Source: an uncultured Nitrososphaerales archaeon
GTDB taxonomy: Archaea; Thermoproteota; Nitrososphaeria; Nitrososphaerales; Nitrosocaldaceae
Reading direction: 5' to 3'
Length of the DNA: 64,000 nucleotides
Assembly (NCBI GenBank): GCA_938030895.1
Contig: CALHIV010000007.1
Coordinates: 124,001 to 188,000, forward strand
Shown one piece after another: positions 52,767-60,051 of the stretch. The position numbers and the translations under genes were made by a program. Numbering within the stretch: the first letter of the stretch is position 1; every line of letters starts with the position of its first letter. The notes under the pieces are model-generated. The model was not told the DNA's origin. It saw nothing but the letters and a program-made list of their open reading frames with translations, and did no database searches.

Positions 52767-54509
52767 ATGATGCAGAGGCAATATAGTAATGATAGGGGAG
52801 AGGAGTACTATAATGCATGTATGGAGATAGCCAAGGCATTACTTGATGATCCTAGTATAGATAATCAAGGGGTGAGGAGTATGATCAAGATGATAGCAAG
52901 TAAATACTCTCTACCAACACTGCCCAAGAACTCGGATATACTTGCATGTGTTGAGGACTACTGTAAGAGCCATGCCGGTGAAAGGAGGGATGAGCCCTAT
53001 ACTGTTACCATTGCTACCATTACCGCTACCACTAACATCGATACCATATCTGCTCTTGATGAGCAACTAGCAAGGCTCAGGGCGCTCCTCATGGTTAAAC
53101 CTTCCAGGACAGCATCTGGTGTAGCAGTGATCTCTGTTATGCCAAGACCATACCCATGCCCACATGGTAGATGCATATACTGTCCTGGCGGGGTTGAGGT
53201 CAATATACCAAACAGTTACACACCATCATCTCCAGCCACGCTAGTTGCTATGAAGTATGGCTATGATCCATACATGCAGATAAGATCAAAGCTCGATGCC
53301 CTTGCAAGGAATGGGCATTATACAAGCAAGGTTGAACTTGTCATAGTTGGAGGTACGTTCCTCTTCATGCCCATAGAGTATCAGAGGTGGTTCGTAAAGG
53401 AATCTTACGATGCGCTTAACGGATTCAGGAGCAGTACATTGGAGGAGGCTATAGCGTACAATGAGCATGCAGATGTAAGGAATGTAGGCTTTACAGTAGA
53501 GACGAAGCCAGATTACTGCAAGGAGGAGCATGTAGATCTCATGCTCTCATATGGTATAACAAGGGTTGAGATCGGCGTGCAAGCATTGAATGATGATGTG
53601 TATAGGTTGGTCAATAGGGGGCATACACTACAGGATGTTGTTGATGCCTTTAGGATAGCAAGGGATGCAGGCTACAAGATAGTTGCCCATATGATGCCTG
53701 GGCTCCCTGGCTCAAAGATTGAGCAGGATCTTAAGGAGTTTATGATGCTCTTCTCAGATCCTAGGTTCAAGCCTGATATGCTCAAGATATACCCAACCCT
53801 AGTGCTCAAGGATACTCCATTATACAAACTCTATGAGAGGGGTGAGTACAAGCCATACAGCGAGGATGAGTTCATAGATCTTATAGCAAGGGTGAAGAGT
53901 ATTGTGCCAAGATGGGTTAGGATAATGCGCATCCAGAGGGAGGTTGATAGCAGTGAGATAGTTGCAGGGATAAAGCATGGTAATGTAAGGCAGTTAGCAC
54001 TGAAGAGGCTTGAGGCAGAAGGGCTTAGGTGTAGGTGTATAAGGTGCAGGGAGGCTGGACTTAACAGGAGAGTTAACAATAACAATAACGATAACAATAA
54101 CGATAAGATAGATCCAAGTAACGCAGTATTAGTGCGTGAGGATTATGATGCAGGCAATGGTAAGGAGATATTCCTATCATATGAAGATACAGAGCATGAT
54201 CTACTCTTCGGCTTCCTAAGGCTTAGGAGGCCAAGCATCGATGCCCATAGAGATGAGGTTAAGGGCAATACATGCATAGTTAGAGAGTTACATGTCTATG
54301 GCCAAGTGCTACCATTGCATAAACGCTATGGATGGAGTTACCAGCATAGGGGCTTTGGGAGGATGCTCATGGAGGAGGCTGAGCATATAGCAAGGGATGA
54401 GTTCCATGCAGATACCCTGCTAGTTATAAGTGCAGTGGGCACGAGGGAGTACTATAGGATGCTTGGTTACCATAGGTATGGTCCATACATGGCGAAGCGC
54501 CTCGATTGA
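52767..54509 (+). CDS. elp3: Elp3-type tRNA U34 modification enzyme (radical SAM plus GNAT)
   Basis: A 580-residue archaeal Elp3 that carboxymethylates U34 of tRNA. The radical SAM cluster is 'PRPYPCPHGRCIYCPGG' (Cys at C-x4-C-x2-C, about residue 130), followed by 'VELVIVGGTFLF', 'GFTVETKPDYC' and 'VEIGVQALNDDVY'. The C-terminal acetyltransferase domain has 'YQHRGFGRMLMEEAEHIA' (acetyl-CoA loop) and 'TREYYRMLGYHRYGPYM'. A zinc-type Cys set 'GLRCRCIRCREAG' lies between, followed by an Asn/Asp repeat tract (54073-54110) unlike other Elp3 proteins. Confidence 0.95.
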   Translation: MMQRQYSNDRGEEYYNACMEIAKALLDDPSIDNQGVRSMIKMIASKYSLPTLPKNSDILACVEDYCKSHAGERRDEPYTVTIATITATTNIDTISALDEQLARLRALLMVKPSRTASGVAVISVMPRPYPCPHGRCIYCPGGVEVNIPNSYTPSSPATLVAMKYGYDPYMQIRSKLDALARNGHYTSKVELVIVGGTFLFMPIEYQRWFVKESYDALNGFRSSTLEEAIAYNEHADVRNVGFTVETKPDYCKEEHVDLMLSYGITRVEIGVQALNDDVYRLVNRGHTLQDVVDAFRIARDAGYKIVAHMMPGLPGSKIEQDLKEFMMLFSDPRFKPDMLKIYPTLVLKDTPLYKLYERGEYKPYSEDEFIDLIARVKSIVPRWVRIMRIQREVDSSEIVAGIKHGNVRQLALKRLEAEGLRCRCIRCREAGLNRRVNNNNNDNNNDKIDPSNAVLVREDYDAGNGKEIFLSYEDTEHDLLFGFLRLRRPSIDAHRDEVKGNTCIVRELHVYGQVLPLHKRYGWSYQHRGFGRMLMEEAEHIARDEFHADTLLVISAVGTREYYRMLGYHRYGPYMAKRLD

Positions 54510-54552
54510 TATAAATTGATATTAACGATACATAACATAACAGTGGTGGTTC

Positions 54553-56184
54553 ATGGTGCAGAATATTATAGGCAAGGGTACATGGCTAGATAAGGTTGCC
54601 CATACTCTAGTAGAGAGGGAGAAGAGGCTTGGTAGGGATCTATCATTGATAAGGGTTGAGTCTGGATTGGGGGCATCTGGCATACCGCATATAGGTAGCC
54701 TTGGGGATGCAGTTAGAGCCTATGGTGTCAAACTTGCATTAGAGAACCTAGGCTATAGGGGAGAGTTGGTAGCATACAGCGATGATATGGATGGGTTAAG
54801 GAAGGTCCCCTATGGGCTCCCAGAATGGCTCAAGGAGTATATAGCAGTGCCAGTATGCAACATACCAGACCCATTCTCATGCCATTCATCATATGCCATG
54901 CATATGTCAAGCATGCTCATGGATGCACTCGATAAACTCTGCATAGATTACAGGTTCCAGAGCGGGTATGAAGCGTATAAGCAAGGACTACTGAATAAGG
55001 AGATAGATATACTGCTTAGGAACTCCAAGCTTATAGGTGAGAAGATTGCAGAGTTGGTTGGGCAGGAGAAGTTCAAATGGGTACTGCCATACTTCCCTAT
55101 ATGCTCAAACTGCAAGAGGATATACCTTGCAGAGGCGTATGAGTATGTTGAGGATGAGCATAAGATACTCTATGAGTGCAGAGGTAGTGTTATAGGCAAG
55201 GAGTATCTGCAAGGCTGTGGGTATAGAGGAGAGGCTGATGTATTCAAGGCTGAAGGGAAGTTGAGTTGGAAGGTAGAGTTCGCTGCAAGGTGGAGTGCCC
55301 TCAGTATAAGGTTCGAGGCATATGGCAAGGATATAATGGATAGTGTGAAGGTGAATGACTGGGTTGCAGATAATATACTAAACTATGCTCATCCACTGCA
55401 TGTTAGGTATGAGATGTTCCTCGACAAGAGCGGGAGGAAGATAAGTAAGAGCGCTGGCAATGTATTCACGCCTCAGGTATGGCTCAGGTATGGTACTGCT
55501 CGATCACTTATGCTCTTGCTCTTCAAGAGGATAGCAGGTACAAGGCATGTTGGTGTTGAGGATATACCAAGGCTAGAGGATGAGTATGATAGGCTGGAGG
55601 CTATATACTTTGCAGAGACACCTTCTAGCGATGATGTTATGAAGGTAATCAAGCAACGTGGCATATACGAGTATATAAACCATAACAGGGTACCAAGCAA
55701 GGCAAGGGAGCATATACCATACATGCTCCTAGCACAGTTAGCATCTGTAGCAATAGAAGGGAGGGAGGTAGAGTATGTAACGAATAGGTTGAGGGCATAT
55801 GGTATGATTAAGAGCAGCGAGATATCTGAAGAGTTGAGAGAGAGGATAGTGAAGGCAAGGCTCTATGCCCTTGAGGTGTTACAGCCTAAAGCAGAGAGAG
55901 GAGTGAGAGAGAAGGTAGATTCAAGGATAGTCTTGAATGAACAGCAGAGGAGGGCTATAGAGGATCTCATACAGGTTATAGAGAGCAATGATGATGCAAG
56001 GGTTATACAGTCTAGTATATTCGATACTGCAAGAAGGCATGGTATAGAGCCTAAAGACTTCTTCAAGTTGCTATACATGCTCCTCATAGGAACAGATTAT
56101 GGTCCTAGACTTGGGCCATACATAATCGATGCCGGGAGAAAGAGTATCATAGATATGCTCAGGTATGCCATGACAAACCAATAG
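54553..56184 (+). CDS. lysS: Lysyl-tRNA synthetase, class I
   Basis: A 543-residue class I LysRS. The HIGH-like motif is 'GIPHIGSLGDAVRAYG', the zinc-type Cys cluster 'PICSNCKRIYLAEAYEY', and the KMSKS-like motif 'GRKISKSAGNVFTPQVW'. Class I LysRS is the form in most archaea; the C-terminal helical domain is complete. The start at ATG 54553 follows a GGTGGTTC context 43 bases after elp3, so the two may be co-transcribed. Confidence 0.95.
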   Translation: MVQNIIGKGTWLDKVAHTLVEREKRLGRDLSLIRVESGLGASGIPHIGSLGDAVRAYGVKLALENLGYRGELVAYSDDMDGLRKVPYGLPEWLKEYIAVPVCNIPDPFSCHSSYAMHMSSMLMDALDKLCIDYRFQSGYEAYKQGLLNKEIDILLRNSKLIGEKIAELVGQEKFKWVLPYFPICSNCKRIYLAEAYEYVEDEHKILYECRGSVIGKEYLQGCGYRGEADVFKAEGKLSWKVEFAARWSALSIRFEAYGKDIMDSVKVNDWVADNILNYAHPLHVRYEMFLDKSGRKISKSAGNVFTPQVWLRYGTARSLMLLLFKRIAGTRHVGVEDIPRLEDEYDRLEAIYFAETPSSDDVMKVIKQRGIYEYINHNRVPSKAREHIPYMLLAQLASVAIEGREVEYVTNRLRAYGMIKSSEISEELRERIVKARLYALEVLQPKAERGVREKVDSRIVLNEQQRRAIEDLIQVIESNDDARVIQSSIFDTARRHGIEPKDFFKLLYMLLIGTDYGPRLGPYIIDAGRKSIIDMLRYAMTNQ

Positions 56185-56224
56185 TATTATAGCATGTGTA
56201 TGCAAAGATGATATGCAAAGGTGG

Positions 56225-56364
56225 TAGCCCCGGGCAGATTCGAACTGCCGTCACCAGGTCTCTCCTCTATGACTGGTGCCCTCTCCACTATATTCATAAC
56301 CTCATGGGATCCAGAGCCTGGCACTCAAGGGCCTAGCCCTCCTTGGCCGCTAGACGACGGGGCT
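56225..56364 (-). tRNA. tRNA-Gln (CUG anticodon) with two candidate introns
   Basis: Acceptor AGCCCCG (5' end at 56364) pairs CGGGGCT (56226-56232), with A as discriminator, and the T arm is GGCAG-TTCGAAT-CTGCC. The D arm reads TCGTCTAGCGGCCAAGGA. The anticodon stem CCAGG/CCTGG holds loop CTCTGG...A, giving anticodon CTG. Making a normal cloverleaf of about 73 nt requires removing about 50 nt at the usual 37/38 position, and about 16 nt between the D arm and the anticodon stem (GGGCTAGGCCCTTGAG or a one-base shift). The exact intron ends are uncertain. Confidence 0.85.
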
Positions 56365-56430
56365 ACCTTATGCAGATATAGAATAGATACTCCATTATCT
56401 GTCTTTCTTTAGTTTACCTTCGTTCCATTT

Positions 56431-56520
56431 CTGTTATGCTCTGTTATGTTATGCTCTGTTATGTTATGTTATGCTCTGGCTCTGATCTACTCTACTCTAC
56501 CATGTGCTTATAATCCTTCT
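56431..56520. repeat. CTGTTATG/TTATG repeat and a duplicated gene 3' end
   Basis: TTATG and CTCTG pentamers fill 56431-56478. Next, CTACTCTACC-ATGTGCTTATAA is followed by CTACTCTACT-TTGTGCTTATAA, a tandem duplication of the last 25 or so bases of the following minus-strand gene, including its stop codon. Confidence 0.75.
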
Positions 56521-56523
56521 ACT

Positions 56524-56931
56524 CTACTTTGTGCTTATAAGCCTTATAGCCTCCCCATAGTCAAGCCAGAGCCTCTTGCGCATGTATGGTACCAACTTCC
56601 AGTGTATACTGTACACTTCTCTATCTTTATCCTTCAGCAGTAGTCCTTTCACTATTAATGATACGAATCCTCCAGAGACCTTGCTCTTCATCTCATCGCT
56701 AGAGGAGAAGGTATCTCTCTTGGCATGATACTCCTCTATGGTGAACCATGGTTTATTCAACTCTAGTATGAGGGGCCATACTATATTGTTCCATACAAGC
56801 CTTCTATTCTCTGTACTGGATGCGTACTTGCCCTTCTCTCTACCTCTACTCTTGCTCTTACTACCATCTTTCTTACCATCTCTCTCGCCCTTGATACGCT
56901 CATACGTTCCATCCTTATCCTCTCTCAGCAC
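56524..56931 (-). CDS. Hypothetical protein, possibly winged-helix (135 aa)
   Basis: The first 45 residues are a Lys/Asp/Gly/Ser-rich tail. The rest ('WNNIVWPLILELNKPWFTIEEYHAKRDTF', 'SGGFVSLIVKGLLLKDKDREVYSIHWKLVPY') has the helix-helix-strand pattern of a small winged-helix domain. The assignment is weak. Codon use matches neighbours. Confidence 0.55.
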   Translation of the reverse strand: MLREDKDGTYERIKGERDGKKDGSKSKSRGREKGKYASSTENRRLVWNNIVWPLILELNKPWFTIEEYHAKRDTFSSSDEMKSKVSGGFVSLIVKGLLLKDKDREVYSIHWKLVPYMRKRLWLDYGEAIRLISTK

Positions 56932-56982
56932 ATGAATGCTATAGGATTATACAATATAATTATTTATTTGCGCCTACCCATC

Positions 56983-59900
56983 TTATGATATGTATATTGC
57001 TGGCTTGTATGGTAGTGCTACCTTCTTCACACTGCTATCCTCTACCATGACATCCACCTTAGAGCTGTGCTCCTTCTCTATGAGTGGTATTGCATCACTT
57101 AGCACTTTAACCTCATCCAACACTCCTATACTTGCTCTCCTCAACCTAGACTCTGGAGGTGTTGAGAGTATACTATCCATGATCCTCCTCACAACCTCTG
57201 GCCTACTCTTTACGTAACTTGCTATGCCATTATCATCACTATTATTACCATCATCATTACCTTCACTATTATGATGTGGCTTCCCCGGTTCTGAGCCTGA
57301 ACCAGTACCTTTTAGAAGTATGCGCATCACATCACCATACTTTGTAATCCCCTCGTTGATCATCCTTAATATACTCAAGTAGAGTGCCCACTTCATCTTA
57401 TCAGCAACGTAGATAGTTATCCTGTTAGGCTTTATGTTAGTAACCTTGATTATCTTCTCCACATCCTCCATAACATCCATTATAAGGGACTCACCCTCAT
57501 CTGCTATGCTATCGATCATAGCTGGGTTTATGGTAGGCCACTCAGCCATTGATACAAAACCATTATGCCCAAGCATGCTCCACATCTCCTCGCATATGAA
57601 TGGCATGAACGGAGAGAGCATCCTAACCCTAGCATCTAAGAATTGAAGGATTGTATGTGCTATATCATCATCGCTCCTACCTTTACTCCTTGCCCTCTTC
57701 AGATACCAGTTCATATCCTGATCCATTATGTAAAGGATGCTATTCAATGCCTCTCTCACCCTCAACCTATCCATAGCATCTGTTGTACCCTTTACTACAT
57801 GCTGAAGCCTGCTCATGAGCCAGATATCCTCCTGCTCCTTCTCCTCTCTCCACTTCCTATCCTCCCCAACGCTAATCCCATCGCTATAAGATCTGCTCAA
57901 CTCACTACCCTTAACCCTACCAACGAACTCTGCACATATGTTGTAGAGCCTCTCAACCTTCTCCCTTATGCTCTTAAGCATATCGAGCGTAAAGTCAGCA
58001 TCCTGAAGGAGCTCAGCAGATATAAGGAGGGAAGCCCTTATAGCATCGCTCCCATACTCTCTTATAGCCTTGCGTAATGGCACTATATTGCCTAGGGACT
58101 TGCTCATCTTCTTGCCATCCATCAGTACACTACCATTAACTACTATCTGTCTAGGCCATAACTCCTGGGGGAAGAGTGCTACATGGTTGAATATGAAGAA
58201 TGTAAGATGGTTAGGTACCAGATCCCTCCCAGAGTGCCTGCTATCTACAGGGTAGTAGTAGAGGAACTCCTGCCTTATACTCTCAAGAAGGTCTCTGCTT
58301 ATCCCGTATGATTCTGCAACGCTTGAGGGATCCCCGATGCCCAAGAGAACGTAATCGAAGAAACGCTCATCTATGCTAGGTGGTAGTTCTCTAGCATACT
58401 TTGCTATTATATAGTATGCCATGTATATCACAGAGTCTGAGAGCGACTCTATTATCCAACTCTCTTCCCATGGTAGTCTAGTGCCTAACCCTGATCTCCT
58501 AGCGCATGCCCTCTCCCTTAACCAGTCTATAACGTATCTGAACTCATCCCTTATCTCCTCTGGCAGTACCTGCATTCTATCTAAGCATGAGTGTGCTAAC
58601 CTCTTCCATCCTTTATCTGAGTAGTCTATGAACCACTGATCCCTTAGTATCTTGACTACACAGTCTGCACCACATCTACATCTGACTGGCTCTGCTAGAT
58701 CGAGCATTGTATCTGCAAGGTTACCCTTGAGCATATCCTCCCTAACCCTCTCCCTAGCATCCTTCACACTCATGCCAGAGTAGTTCATTACTACTCTAGG
58801 ATCAGATGATAACCTGCCTCTGTAGAACTCATGTGTATAGAGTTCGTTCGTAGCATCCTCTAGCCTAGGATCGTTTTGAGTAGATATGTTATAGCGTTTT
58901 ATCACAACCTCTGAAGGTATACCCTCCTTCGAGTAATCACTATCTATTATAACTATAGGCTTTATACCATCGAACATGCCGTTAAGACCTCGCTTCATAA
59001 AATCGTTGATATCCTTCAATGCTTGATAGTCGTATGGTGCATGTGCTGGTACAGACATAACTACCCCAGTGCCATTCCTTGGGTCCACAAACCTGGCTGG
59101 TAGGATCGGTACCTCTCTATTGATCAATGGTGCAACCACCATCCTCCCTATGAGTTCTATACCCCTTATGGTTCTCTTCACATCAACGCTCTTATTGAGA
59201 TAGGAGAGCCTCTCAGCAGCATTGATACTTACAAGCCATCTCTCCCCATCGACTAGAGCAATAGCATAATCCACATCAGGATTGATCCATATGTTGGTGA
59301 CACCAAAGATGGTCTCTGCCCTGAGAGTTGCTGCAGGTAAGAATAGTACCTCTCCCCCTTCCACTACACCGCTAGAGTCACGAAGTATGAACTTTACCAA
59401 GAGGTACTCTATGAACTCTGGCTCTACATCCCCAAGGGTATCATGCTGGCTCACTGGGCTCTGATCCCTGGGGCACCATCCAACAGGGTGCGAGCCTTGA
59501 GAGATTAGCCCTTTATCCCTGAGCCTCTTGAACTGCCACTCTATGAACCTGTTATATAAAGGGTCTATGGTGGTGAACTCCCTCCTCCAGTCTATAGAGT
59601 AGCCCATCTCCCTCATACCCTCCTTTATCTCAGCATGGAAGTACCTTGCTATATTCACTGGGTCCTTGAACTGCTCTATATACTCTGGCCTTACACCATA
59701 GAGGTTAACGAACGTCTCTATCAACTCTCTATCCTGCTCTGCTACACGTCTTGACATTGCAAGTATTGGTGTACCGGTGTAGTGGAAGCCCATGGGGAAG
59801 AGCACGTTATAGCCCTTCATACGCATATATCTAGCATGAACATCAGCAAGTGTATATGTTCGCCCATGCCCTATATGCTGTGGTGAGTTTGGGTATGGAT

Positions 59901-60051
59901 ATGCTACTGTTATGAAGTACTTTGGTTTACCCTCTATAGGGTTGCTCTCGAATACCTTTGCGTTATCCCAAGCATCGATCCACTTCCTCTGTACACCATG
60001 CCAGTCTATGGGCATATATGATGCACCATCTCTATTATGGCTAATTGTCAT
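56983..60051 (-). CDS. leuS: Leucyl-tRNA synthetase, archaeal type
   Basis: A 1022-residue class Ia synthetase. The HIGH motif is 'AYPYPNSPQHIGHGRTYTLADVHARYMRMKG', the editing domain has 'FLPAATLRAETIFGVTNIWINP' and 'GTGVVMSVPAHAPYDYQAL', and the KMSKS loop is 'LMDGKKMSKSLGNIVPLRKAI'. The C-terminal region has an Asn/Asp/Gly tract ('NSEGNDDGNNSDDNG', 57230-57270). Its start overlaps the end of alaS by 11 bases, so the two synthetases are probably translated together. Confidence 0.96.
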   Translation of the reverse strand: MTISHNRDGASYMPIDWHGVQRKWIDAWDNAKVFESNPIEGKPKYFITVAYPYPNSPQHIGHGRTYTLADVHARYMRMKGYNVLFPMGFHYTGTPILAMSRRVAEQDRELIETFVNLYGVRPEYIEQFKDPVNIARYFHAEIKEGMREMGYSIDWRREFTTIDPLYNRFIEWQFKRLRDKGLISQGSHPVGWCPRDQSPVSQHDTLGDVEPEFIEYLLVKFILRDSSGVVEGGEVLFLPAATLRAETIFGVTNIWINPDVDYAIALVDGERWLVSINAAERLSYLNKSVDVKRTIRGIELIGRMVVAPLINREVPILPARFVDPRNGTGVVMSVPAHAPYDYQALKDINDFMKRGLNGMFDGIKPIVIIDSDYSKEGIPSEVVIKRYNISTQNDPRLEDATNELYTHEFYRGRLSSDPRVVMNYSGMSVKDARERVREDMLKGNLADTMLDLAEPVRCRCGADCVVKILRDQWFIDYSDKGWKRLAHSCLDRMQVLPEEIRDEFRYVIDWLRERACARRSGLGTRLPWEESWIIESLSDSVIYMAYYIIAKYARELPPSIDERFFDYVLLGIGDPSSVAESYGISRDLLESIRQEFLYYYPVDSRHSGRDLVPNHLTFFIFNHVALFPQELWPRQIVVNGSVLMDGKKMSKSLGNIVPLRKAIREYGSDAIRASLLISAELLQDADFTLDMLKSIREKVERLYNICAEFVGRVKGSELSRSYSDGISVGEDRKWREEKEQEDIWLMSRLQHVVKGTTDAMDRLRVREALNSILYIMDQDMNWYLKRARSKGRSDDDIAHTILQFLDARVRMLSPFMPFICEEMWSMLGHNGFVSMAEWPTINPAMIDSIADEGESLIMDVMEDVEKIIKVTNIKPNRITIYVADKMKWALYLSILRMINEGITKYGDVMRILLKGTGSGSEPGKPHHNSEGNDDGNNSDDNGIASYVKSRPEVVRRIMDSILSTPPESRLRRASIGVLDEVKVLSDAIPLIEKEHSSKVDVMVEDSSVKKVALPYKPAIYIS

